Source: Sphingomonadaceae bacterium (lineage in GTDB: Bacteria > Pseudomonadota > Alphaproteobacteria > Sphingomonadales > Sphingomonadaceae). Taken from it: DNA of 45,481 nt. Position numbers and translations under genes: made by a program. Where the stretch lies: assembly GCA_029268145.1 (NCBI GenBank), contig JAJUHA010000015.1:1-45481 (forward strand), read 5' to 3'. The notes below the pieces were generated by a model that worked only from the letters and a program-made list of their open reading frames with translations, did no database searches and was not told the origin of the DNA. Positions 27,135 to 34,437 of the stretch are shown one piece after another. Position 1 is the stretch's first letter; the number at the start of each line of letters is the position of its first letter.

Positions 27135-27895
27135 GCCCCCGTCCCCGCATGGTGCGCTGGCCGCAGCCGCGCACCCGGCAGCGCCGTCTTCAGCGCCTGC
27201 ACGGCATGCTCGCGCCAGGTGAACATGTTGCCGACCGCGATCGCGGCCACGCGCGGCTCGGCAAAGAGCCGCGCGGTCTGCTCCGGCGCGCCCAGCCCGC
27301 CGAACAGGATGAGCGGCGCGTGCGGGAGCGGGAAGGCGGCCACAAGCGCCTCGTCGAACGTCCCTGGCGTCCCCTCGTTCCGCCAGTCGACGAGCAGTGC
27401 CTCGGAGACATGGCCGGCGGCGAACAGGTCGCGCACCTCGGGCGCCAGCGTCCCCTCCCTGCCTGTCCTGTAGTCCCGCCACTGCAGCCCCGCAGGCTGC
27501 ACGGCCAGCGGCAGCGCCGCAATCACGGCCTGGGCGCCCAGCGCCGCGGCGATCGCCTCGACCTCGGCTGGTGCATCGTGCAGCAGCTGGTCCACCGTCA
27601 CCCGGTCGGCGCCGCGGTTGACCACGGCGATCGCCTCGCCGGCCGAGCGGATCCCGCCGCCGAAGATGAGCGGAGTCGATAGTCCCGCGGCCGCCAGCCG
27701 GTCGAGCAGCGCAAGATCGGGCCCGGCCAGCCCCCGGTCGATCGCCTGGACGAGGATCTCGTCCACGCCCCAGCGGTCGAGGTTGCGCGCCAGGACGGCC
27801 GGATCGCCCAGCGGCAGGAAGCGCCGATAGCCGAAGGACTGCACGGCGATCCCCCGCCGCACGGTGATGACGCCGACAAGCCGCTTCAGGATCAT
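27131..27895 (-). CDS. HisF-like protein lacking catalytic Asp residues
   Basis: A 254-residue (alpha/beta)8 barrel homologous to HisF. It would channel ammonia from the HisH-like glutaminase, its neighbour, to the amidotransferases, rather than make imidazole glycerol phosphate. The phosphate-binding half shows IFGGGIRS, DRVTVDQLL and LILFGGLGAPEQ. The two catalytic Asp of histidine HisF are replaced: position 11 is Thr (VITVRRG) and the position equivalent to Asp130 is Pro (AALPLAV). This supports a non-histidine role, as in WbuZ-type HisF paralogues. It is coupled to hisH upstream and to the amidotransferase downstream by ATGA overlaps. No other his gene is in the window. Confidence 0.85.
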   Translation of the reverse strand: MILKRLVGVITVRRGIAVQSFGYRRFLPLGDPAVLARNLDRWGVDEILVQAIDRGLAGPDLALLDRLAAAGLSTPLIFGGGIRSAGEAIAVVNRGADRVTVDQLLHDAPAEVEAIAAALGAQAVIAALPLAVQPAGLQWRDYRTGREGTLAPEVRDLFAAGHVSEALLVDWRNEGTPGTFDEALVAAFPLPHAPLILFGGLGAPEQTARLFAEPRVAAIAVGNMFTWREHAVQALKTALPGARLRPAHHAGTGA

Positions 27896-28509
27896 TCTGC
27901 CGGCTCCGCGCACAGGGCATCGACGATCCGGGCCAGCAGCGCCCGGCCGGCGGCCTGGCTCTTCTCGGGATGGAACTGGAGCCCGACGATCCGCTCGCGC
28001 CGGATCGCCGCGACCAGCTCGGTCCCGGCGCGCGCCACGGCGGCGCGGCAGGCTGCCGGCACTTCCACCGCGAAGCTGTGATTGAAATAGACGCTCGCGC
28101 GGTCGGAGGGCCGGAACAGCGGGTCCGGACCCGTCACTTCCAGCCGGTTCCAGCCGATGTGCCATCCGCCGCCGGGCAGCGCCCCCACCCGTCCGGGCAC
28201 CAGCCCGAGGCCGGCAGTCAGCCGCTGCTCCTCAGATTCCTCGACCAGGAGCTGCATTCCGAGACAGATGCCGAGAAGCGGCCGCCCCGCCTGCGCGGCG
28301 TCGCGGACATAGCGGTCGAGCCCGCGCGCCGCGAGCTCCGCCATGGCGTGGGGGAAGGCGCCCACGCCGGGCAGAACGAGGAGATCGGCCGCGTCGAGCA
28401 CGTCCGTCTCGGCGGTCACCCTGGCCCGGTGGCCGAGAGCGTGAAAGGCGCGCTGGACCGACGACAGGTTCCCCGCCCCATAGTCGATGATGCCGATGGT
28501 GCGCCTCAC
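27892..28509 (-). CDS. HisH-like glutamine amidotransferase
   Basis: A 205-residue class I glutaminase. IIDYGAGNLSSVQRAF opens the chain, VLPGVGAFPHAM supplies the oxyanion strand, GICLGMQ holds the nucleophile Cys82, and LQFHPEKS holds His179 and Glu181, so the triad is intact. HisH paralogues in O-antigen and flagellin-glycan loci supply ammonia for acetamidino synthesis, together with a HisF-like barrel and a WbpG/WbuX/PseA amidotransferase, exactly the set here. The start is GTG at 28509, overlapping the previous stop. Confidence 0.9.
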   Translation of the reverse strand: MRRTIGIIDYGAGNLSSVQRAFHALGHRARVTAETDVLDAADLLVLPGVGAFPHAMAELAARGLDRYVRDAAQAGRPLLGICLGMQLLVEESEEQRLTAGLGLVPGRVGALPGGGWHIGWNRLEVTGPDPLFRPSDRASVYFNHSFAVEVPAACRAAVARAGTELVAAIRRERIVGLQFHPEKSQAAGRALLARIVDALCAEPAE

Positions 28510-29636
28510 AGGCCCACGCCCACCCGGAACCTGCGGATCGGCCGGCCGGTCGCTGGAACCTCGAACAGCGCGCGGTTGGTGCTGGCGCGCACCTGCTCCC
28601 AGAAGGCCTCGACCGAAATGCCGATGTAGGCGCAGAAGCTCGCGATATAGTCGGGCGAGCAGCTGTCGTCGTAGCGCTCGACGAGGGCGATCGCCCGTTC
28701 GCGGCTCATCCGTCCGAGGCGGATCTCCTCGTTGACATAGTCCGTCACCCGGCCGAAGCCGAACTTGTAATATTTGATCATCTGGTTGAGCGTGACCCAG
28801 TCCTCGTCGAGCGAGGTCACGCCAGCGAGGTCGCCCGTGTTCTCGACCGTGTCGGTGCGGATGCTGAGCCCGGAGACGGCCGAATACATGCCGTTGTTGA
28901 CGAGGCTCCAGTCGCCGAGGAACCAGCCAAGATAGACGATCTGGAGCCCATGGGCGTCGAACTCCTCGGGTGCCGGGTAGCGGTAGGCAAGCAGTTCCTG
29001 CGGCTTTGCGCCCGCCTCCAGCATCCAGTCGAGCGCACCGCCCGAGAGCGTGTTCATGTATCGGAGGTTGTTGCCGTCATAGCCGGTCCGCCCCAGCGTC
29101 TTCAGATCCCCCAGCTGCAGCCCCGGGTTCTCGCCCCACAGGATGAGGGGGATTCCGGTCCGGATGGCAAGCTGCGGCACCGAGGCGAACAGCGCCAGCT
29201 CGGTCGACTTCGCCCAGTTGGTGAAGCGCAGGAAGGCCTCGCGCATCATCCGCCGCCACACGCCCGGCGCCGGCGCCGAGACGACGATGTCGAACCCCAG
29301 CTCGGCCAGGTTCGAGAGATTGGCCACGCCCCGGCCCGTCACCTGCTCGGGCGGGTAGGTCAGGCAGGCAAGCAGGGGCCTGAGCTTCAGCCGGTCGCGC
29401 ACGAACAGCGCCTGCCTCGTGCTGTCCTTGCCGCCCGAGACGCCGATGATGCAGTCGTGCGTCTGCCCCGGCCGGCGCGGCGCCTTGGCGATCACGTCCT
29501 CGAGGATGTCGAACCGCTCCTGCCAGTCGACATGCTGCAGCCGGTCGAAATAGTCGCACGCCGGGCACAGGCCAGCTTCGGTGAAGCGGGTGTTCGGCCT
29601 CGTGTCCGGCTGGAGGCAGCGCAGGCAGTATCTCAT
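28506..29636 (-). CDS. N-acetyl sugar amidotransferase, intact PP-loop
   Basis: A 376-residue ATP pyrophosphatase of the WbpG/WbuX/PseA family. Zinc-type Cys pairs are at C4/C7 and C24/C27. The PP-loop GVSGGKDST is intact at residues 65-73, in contrast to its paralogue at 25878. Other family stretches are LACLTYPPEQVTGRGVANLSNLAELGFD, ILWGENPGLQLGD and KYYKFGFGRVTDYVNEEIRLGRM. PseA of Campylobacter makes the acetamidino form of pseudaminic acid; WbpG with HisH2 and HisF2 does the same on ManNAc3NAcA in Pseudomonas O-antigen. Which sugar is used here is not shown. It overlaps hisH downstream and the unknown protein upstream by four bases each. Confidence 0.9.
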   Translation of the reverse strand: MRYCLRCLQPDTRPNTRFTEAGLCPACDYFDRLQHVDWQERFDILEDVIAKAPRRPGQTHDCIIGVSGGKDSTRQALFVRDRLKLRPLLACLTYPPEQVTGRGVANLSNLAELGFDIVVSAPAPGVWRRMMREAFLRFTNWAKSTELALFASVPQLAIRTGIPLILWGENPGLQLGDLKTLGRTGYDGNNLRYMNTLSGGALDWMLEAGAKPQELLAYRYPAPEEFDAHGLQIVYLGWFLGDWSLVNNGMYSAVSGLSIRTDTVENTGDLAGVTSLDEDWVTLNQMIKYYKFGFGRVTDYVNEEIRLGRMSRERAIALVERYDDSCSPDYIASFCAYIGISVEAFWEQVRASTNRALFEVPATGRPIRRFRVGVGL

Positions 29637-30538
29637 GCCAGCGCGCCCACGCAGTCACGCAGGTGGCGCAGCCCGGCCTGCGGCAGCAGGCAGGGCGGGG
29701 CCCAGGGCGGCAGGATCGAGACGGTGTCGCGGCCGGCGGCGAGCGCCACGACCAGCGCATAGCTCGAAAGCCCGACCACATGGGCTGCCGCGGCGATGTC
29801 GGCCGCGAGTGTCGTGCCGGCCGAAACCCGGGGCGCCAGCCCAGCATGGGCCGCGCACCAGCGGTCGTAACGGCCCGGCGGGTCGGACGGGTGCGGCCGC
29901 AGCCGCAACGGGCGGCCGCGCGGCAGGCCGAGCGCATCCCAGTGCGCCGCGAGCGCGTCGAGCGCCTGGAAGGCGCCGTCCACCCCCCGGCCCCAGTCGT
30001 CGCGCGCCGGCTCCATCAGGGCAAGCACGCCGGACGGCGGATGGCCCTGGGCCGCCTCGGCGGCGCGCACCGCCGCGACCTCGCCGGCGAGGTAGAGGCC
30101 GGGCATGCGGACCACCGGGATCCCGGGGAATTCCCGGCGCGCCTGCGCCTCGGCGTCCGCATCGGCCACCAGCAGCGCGTCGGGAAGGATGGTCTCCCCG
30201 CCCCGCACGAACCGCGCGCGATAGTTCACCCAGTGGTCGAGCACCGCAAGGCACGGCAGGCCGAGCGCCCGCGCCCGCGCCCGCGCGCGATGCTCGAGGT
30301 CCGACTGCCAGCCGGTGCCGGAGACGAGGAGGGTCGCGCCCGCGAGCGCCAGGTCGAGCGAGGGCAGGAGCGGCGGCCGCGCCCGGGCCTGCCACAGCCG
30401 CGCCGCGGGCCCCTCGGCGAAAACCCGGTGCCCGGGCACCAGCCCGGCGTCGATCCAGGCGATCGCCGGGTTGGCGGCGCCGGCGTCGTGCAGCACCACC
30501 GCCGTCCCGTCGGGGAAATCGCTGTGCCGCTCAGCCAT
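29633..30538 (-). CDS. Unrecognised protein, possibly GT-B-like
   Basis: A 301-residue soluble protein that I cannot assign. It starts MAERHSDFPDGTAVVLHDAGAANPAIAWID and contains LLVSGTGWQSDLEHRAR, VLDHWVNYRARF, DALLVADADAEAQARREFP, PLRLRPHPSDPPGRYDRW and VVGLSSYALVVALAAGRDTVSILPP. The last two resemble the C-terminal sugar-nucleotide half of GT-B glycosyltransferases (RPHP, then a Ser-rich turn followed by a small-residue helix). Two halves of parallel strands fit that fold, but a donor Glu/Asp cannot be fixed. It overlaps neighbours by 8 bases upstream and 4 downstream and lies between the GNAT and amidotransferase genes, so a role in acetamidino-sugar assembly or transfer is inferred. Confidence 0.5.
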   Translation of the reverse strand: MAERHSDFPDGTAVVLHDAGAANPAIAWIDAGLVPGHRVFAEGPAARLWQARARPPLLPSLDLALAGATLLVSGTGWQSDLEHRARARARALGLPCLAVLDHWVNYRARFVRGGETILPDALLVADADAEAQARREFPGIPVVRMPGLYLAGEVAAVRAAEAAQGHPPSGVLALMEPARDDWGRGVDGAFQALDALAAHWDALGLPRGRPLRLRPHPSDPPGRYDRWCAAHAGLAPRVSAGTTLAADIAAAAHVVGLSSYALVVALAAGRDTVSILPPWAPPCLLPQAGLRHLRDCVGALA

Positions 30539-31070
30539 CGCGGAACCGCGCGTAGAGGAGAATGTCGGCCTCGACGCCCTCGATCAGCTCCTGGCGCCGC
30601 CGCACCGCCTCGAGATGCATGCCCGACCGCTCGGCGATCCGCTGCATGCCGAGGTTGGGCGCGGCCGTCCCCGCCGTCAGCTTGCGCAGCCCGGCCTTCC
30701 CGAACAGCCAGTCCATGACGAGCCGCCACGCCTCGAGCCCATACCCCTGTCCCCAGCAGTCGCGCGCGCCGATGAGGATCCCCATGTCGGCGGTGCCGTG
30801 CGGCGGCTGCACATGCGCCGTCAAGGTGCCGAGCGGCCGACCGCTCGCGCCTTCCGTCACCAGCAGGAAGTGGCTCGGGCCGCCGGCGAACCCCGCCAGA
30901 TAGGCGCGCGCGCTCGCTGTGTCGTGCCGGCGGAACCGCTGGTTCGAGAAGCGCACCACGGCGGGGTCGTTCAGCCAGCCGAGATAGGTGTCGGTGATGT
31001 CCGCTGCCGTGAAGGGCCGCAGCCGCACCCGCTCGCCGGCAAGGTCCGGCGTGCCCTGCCTCTCAGCCAT
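30531..31070 (-). CDS. GNAT-family N-acetyltransferase
   Basis: A 179-residue RimJ/RimL-type GNAT: RLRPFTAADITDTYLGWLNDPAVVRFSNQ at the N-terminus, LGTLTAHVQP and MGILIGARDCWGQGYGLEAWRL, the acetyl-CoA pyrophosphate loop, in the middle, then LTAGTAAPNLGMQRIAERSGM. Candidate roles are PseH, acetylating the PseC product, or N-acylation of the sugar made by the aminotransferase at 31063. The GNAT domain fused to PseG at 34434 is a competing PseH candidate. It overlaps the aminotransferase stop and the unrecognised gene start by 8 bases each. Confidence 0.78.
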   Translation of the reverse strand: MAERQGTPDLAGERVRLRPFTAADITDTYLGWLNDPAVVRFSNQRFRRHDTASARAYLAGFAGGPSHFLLVTEGASGRPLGTLTAHVQPPHGTADMGILIGARDCWGQGYGLEAWRLVMDWLFGKAGLRKLTAGTAAPNLGMQRIAERSGMHLEAVRRRQELIEGVEADILLYARFRDG

Positions 31071-32367
31071 GCGCCCGGATGGGCTCCGCATCCCTGAGCG
31101 CGTCGAGATTGGCCCAGACCTTGCGGAAGGCCTCCGCCACCACGTCCACGTCGGCATCGCCGAAGGCGTTGAGGCAGAGGTTGAGCCCCAGGAAGGTCTC
31201 GGCATGGAGCTTCTCGGCGACCGGGCAGAGCCCCGGGCCGTAGTGGCGCTCGATCGAGGCGAAGGGCGAAGTCCAGGGGAAGCCGCCGGTTCCGTAGGCG
31301 ATCCGCCTGCGGAAGGCGGGCAGCAGGTGGATGTTCTGGTAGCCCGCCATCACCGCCGGCACACCCTCGGCGCGCAGTGCCTCGGCGATCCGGTTCCGCG
31401 AGACCCCGAGCGCGTCGGTGTCGAGCGTCATCCCGTACACATAATAGACGTTGGTGAGCCCCTGCGGCGTGTAGGGCGGGGTGAGTCCCGGGAGCTCGCG
31501 CAGCGCCGAGGTCAGCCGGTCGGCGGCGCGCTGCCGGCTCGCCACCCGTTCCTCGAGCTTCGTCAGCTGCACGGCCGCGATCGCCGCCTCGATCTCGCCC
31601 ATGCGGAAGTTGTAGCCGAGGATGTTGGCCAGATCCTCGGCCGCCTCGGACTGGATGACGACCTCGCCATGGTTGCGGATGAGCGCCAGCCGCTCGGCCA
31701 GCCGGTCGTCGTCGGTCACCAGGATGCCGCCCTCGCCGCAGTGGATGTGCTTGTGATAGTTGAGGCTGAAGCCGCCGATGTCGGCCAGCGTGCCGGCAGG
31801 GCGGTCGCCGACCATCGCCCCCGGCGCCTGCGCGGAATCCGAGATCAGCTTCAGTCCATGGCGGTCGGCAATGTCCCTCAAGGCCGCCATGTCGGCCGAC
31901 TGGCCGAAGATGTCGACCGCGAGGATCGCCCGGGTCCGCGGCGAGACCAGCGCCTCGACGCACCGGGGGTCGATGTTGAAGGTGTCGGGCAGGATGTCGG
32001 CGAAGACCGGGATGCCGGCGAAGTGGAGGATGGCGGTTGCGGTTGCCGCCATGGTCCAGGGGGTGGTGATGATCTCGTCGCCCGGCTCGATCCCGATCGC
32101 GCCCACCGCGGCGATGAGGCCCGAGGTCCAGCTGTTGACGGCAAGCGCATGGCGCACGCCGAACCTGGCGGCTGCCGCGGCTTCGAGCGCGCGCACCCTG
32201 GGCCCGCCCATGAACCCCGGCCCGGGCGCGCCGATGTAGGCCGAGAGCACCCCGGTCTCCATCACCGCGACCGCAGCGGCGATGTCGTCGGCGCCGATCG
32301 TGCTGAAGTGGGCGAGCGGCGTGGGGATGAGCTTCGGGCCACCGAACAGGGCGAGCGGGGATGTCAT
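31063..32367 (-). CDS. DegT/DnrJ/EryC1-family sugar aminotransferase
   Basis: A 434-residue PLP enzyme. LALFGGPKLIPTPL at the N-terminus, AVNSWTSGLIAAVGAIGIEPGDEIITTPWT, the SDSAQAPGA segment binding the PLP ring, Lys206 in SLNYHKHIHCGEGG, and NYNFRMGEIEAAIA-like LGYNFRMGEIEAAIAAVQ. It adds an amino group to a keto-sugar nucleotide. It is distinct from PseC at 36619. A Gfo/Idh dehydrogenase directly upstream and a GNAT directly downstream give the order oxidation, amination, acylation, as in WbpB-WbpE-WbpD for 3-amino sugars; this reading is inference. The ATG at 32367 overlaps the upstream stop in ATGA. Confidence 0.87.
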   Translation of the reverse strand: MTSPLALFGGPKLIPTPLAHFSTIGADDIAAAVAVMETGVLSAYIGAPGPGFMGGPRVRALEAAAAARFGVRHALAVNSWTSGLIAAVGAIGIEPGDEIITTPWTMAATATAILHFAGIPVFADILPDTFNIDPRCVEALVSPRTRAILAVDIFGQSADMAALRDIADRHGLKLISDSAQAPGAMVGDRPAGTLADIGGFSLNYHKHIHCGEGGILVTDDDRLAERLALIRNHGEVVIQSEAAEDLANILGYNFRMGEIEAAIAAVQLTKLEERVASRQRAADRLTSALRELPGLTPPYTPQGLTNVYYVYGMTLDTDALGVSRNRIAEALRAEGVPAVMAGYQNIHLLPAFRRRIAYGTGGFPWTSPFASIERHYGPGLCPVAEKLHAETFLGLNLCLNAFGDADVDVVAEAFRKVWANLDALRDAEPIRAHG

Positions 32368-33353
32368 GATGGCGTCCGTCCTTCGGCTTCCGGCGTGGCA
32401 GCGGCCCTGAGTGCTTCGGCGACCGCCTGCGCGGCAAGTGCATCGGCCCCGGTGCAGGCGAGCGGCGCTCCGGTCTCGATCGCCGCGCGCAGGTTGACGG
32501 CCGCGGCCGTCATCGCCTCCTCGTAGCGGCCGGGCCGGAACGCGCCCTCGGCGACCGCCCTGTAACCGGGGAAATGGGGGCTGTCCACGACCGGCCGGTC
32601 GCGCCAGCGCATCCCGCCCTCCTCCATCGCGACCGTGCCGGCCTCGGTCACGAGCACCAGCTCGAACAGCGCGTAGGCCCGTGCGTCGCCCACCGTCACG
32701 GCGACCGGCACGCCGCCGGCCTCGAGCAGGCAGGGCACGCTCGGGTCGTCCGGCCACTGGTCCACCCGTGCCGTTCCTGCCGCCACCACCCGGACCGGCC
32801 CCAGCAGCAGATGGAGCATGTCGAACAGATGGGTGCCGTTGTTGCGCACGCCGCGCGTGTAGCAGGCGGTCGCGCCCAGCACCCGGCCGAAGCGGCCGGC
32901 GCGCAAGCCAGCTGCCAGCTCCACCACGTCGGGCGCCCAGCGCCGCGTGTGGTTGACGGCCAGCGCCACGCCGGCCGCCTCCGCCGCCGCCACCAGCCGG
33001 CGGCCGTCGGCGAGCTTTCCGGTCAGCGGCTTCTCGGCGAAGATGGCGCGCGGGCCGAGCGCGAGCGCGCCTGCGAGATCGGCGGCGTGGCAGGGCGTCG
33101 GCGAACAGATGGAGACGAGGTCGAACGGGCCTGCGGCCGCAGCCTCGGCCAGAGTCGCGAACCCCCGTTCCACCCCCCAGCGCGCCTGGAAGGCCGCGCG
33201 CCGCGTGCCGTCGGGCTCGACGCAGGCGGCCAGTCGGAATCCCCCGGCGCGGCGGTAGGCCGGGGCGTGGGTGCGCGGCCAGGCAACATCGGGCCGGCCG
33301 GCGTCGAGGCCACCCGCGATCCCGCCGCAGCCCACGATGAGGACGGACAGCAC
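32364..33353 (-). CDS. Gfo/Idh/MocA-family oxidoreductase
   Basis: A 329-residue protein: LIVGCGGIAGGLDAG near the N-terminus for NAD(P) binding, LVSICSPTPCHAADLAGAL, IFAEKPLTGKLADG (EKP motif) near residue 98, VNHTRRWAPDVVEL and a distal GVRNNGTHLFDMLHLLLGP that holds the conserved His of the substrate site. Such an enzyme would oxidise the C3 hydroxyl of a nucleotide sugar before transamination by the enzyme it overlaps (31063). The GTG at 33353 lies 7 bases after the pseI stop; no better start is upstream. Confidence 0.83.
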   Translation of the reverse strand: MLSVLIVGCGGIAGGLDAGRPDVAWPRTHAPAYRRAGGFRLAACVEPDGTRRAAFQARWGVERGFATLAEAAAAGPFDLVSICSPTPCHAADLAGALALGPRAIFAEKPLTGKLADGRRLVAAAEAAGVALAVNHTRRWAPDVVELAAGLRAGRFGRVLGATACYTRGVRNNGTHLFDMLHLLLGPVRVVAAGTARVDQWPDDPSVPCLLEAGGVPVAVTVGDARAYALFELVLVTEAGTVAMEEGGMRWRDRPVVDSPHFPGYRAVAEGAFRPGRYEEAMTAAAVNLRAAIETGAPLACTGADALAAQAVAEALRAAATPEAEGRTPS

Positions 33354-33360
33354 CGGGCGG

Positions 33361-34437
33361 TCAGCGCGCCGGCCGGAGCAGGTCCCAGCTGAGCGGCGTG
33401 CCGCGCGGCGCGTCGCGGGCAACCGCCATTCCCATCACCGTGTCGATGAGGGCCGGGGCAAGCCCATGGCCGGGGCGGATGGCGCGCAGATTGGCCGGCG
33501 TCAGCACGTCGCCCGCCTTCATGTCGGCGACGATGTAGAGCGAGCGGCGGAACTGGATCGATCCCTCCTCCACCTTCTGGGTCCCGAAGCGGACCTCGCC
33601 CAGGCCGAGCCAGGCCCGCTCGGTCTCCTCCCGCAGCTGCCGCATCTCGTGCGGCTCGAGCGAGAAGGCCGAATCCACGCCCCCGTCGGAACGGGCCAGG
33701 GTGAAATGCTTCTCGATGACGGTGGCACCCAGCGCCACGGCCGCCACCGCGACGCCGCAGCCCATGGTGTGGTCCGAGAGGCCCACTTCGGTTCCGAAGG
33801 CAGCGCGCAGCGCCGGAATGGTGCGGATGTTCGAATTCTCCGGCGTCGCCGGGTAGGTGCTGGTGCACTTCAGCAGGACGATCCGGTCATTGCCCTCGCC
33901 GCGCACGGTGCGCACCGCCTGGTCGATCTCGGCAAGGCTCGCCATTCCGGTCGAGATGATGACCGGCTTGCCTGTCCTCGCCACCTTGCGGATGAGCGGC
34001 AGGTCGGTGCACTCGAAGGAGGCGATCTTGTAGGCCGGCACATCGAGGGATTCGAGAAAGTCGACCGCCGTTGCGTCGAACGGGGTCGAGAAGCAGTGCA
34101 TCCCGTGATGGCGCGCGCGCGCCATCAGCGGCGCGTGCCAGTCCCAGGGCGTGTGTGCCTCGTCGTAGAGATCGTAGAGGTTCCGCCCGTGCCACAGGCT
34201 CGCCGGGTCGGTGATGACGAAGCCGGGCGCATCGACGTCAACGGTCATCGTCTCGGCCGTGTAGGTCTGGAGCTTGACCGCATCCGCGCCCGCTTGCGCT
34301 GCGGCGTCGATGATGGCCAGCGCCCGCTCGAGCGACTGGTTGTGGTTCCCCGACATCTCGGCAATCAGGTAGGGCCGATGTTCGGGTCCAACTATCCGGT
34401 CGGCGATGGCGAAGTTGCGTTCGGCAGTTCCGCTCAC
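33361..34437 (-). CDS. pseI: Pseudaminic acid synthase
   Basis: Condenses 2,4-diacetamido-2,4,6-trideoxy-L-altrose with phosphoenolpyruvate to pseudaminic acid. The EMSGNHNQS block at residues 27-35 marks PseI rather than sialic acid or legionaminic acid synthases, which have an INHNG-type block. LWHGRNLYDLYDEAHTPWDWH, FSTPFD, KIASFECTDLPLI, STGMASL, GLSDHTMG, IEKHFTLARSDGGVDSAFSLEP and a C-terminal antifreeze-like (SAF) segment with FRRSLYI and RAIRPGHGL complete the picture. The length of 358 residues is usual. Its GTG start overlaps the pseG stop. Confidence 0.97.
   Translation of the reverse strand: MSGTAERNFAIADRIVGPEHRPYLIAEMSGNHNQSLERALAIIDAAAQAGADAVKLQTYTAETMTVDVDAPGFVITDPASLWHGRNLYDLYDEAHTPWDWHAPLMARARHHGMHCFSTPFDATAVDFLESLDVPAYKIASFECTDLPLIRKVARTGKPVIISTGMASLAEIDQAVRTVRGEGNDRIVLLKCTSTYPATPENSNIRTIPALRAAFGTEVGLSDHTMGCGVAVAAVALGATVIEKHFTLARSDGGVDSAFSLEPHEMRQLREETERAWLGLGEVRFGTQKVEEGSIQFRRSLYIVADMKAGDVLTPANLRAIRPGHGLAPALIDTVMGMAVARDAPRGTPLSWDLLRPAR

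Noticed and set aside
25860..27473. 537-residue plus-strand open frame opposite the amidotransferase and HisF-like genes
   Set aside because: Low-complexity composition and no start context; the minus-strand genes are clearly real and tightly overlapped.
27131..28509. Histidine biosynthesis genes hisH and hisF
   Set aside because: The HisF-like protein lacks both catalytic Asp, and no other his gene is near; amidotransferase genes flank them.
33361..34437. Sialic acid or legionaminic acid synthase
   Set aside because: The EMSGNHNQS block and the neighbours pseB, pseC, pseG and pseF point to pseudaminic acid.
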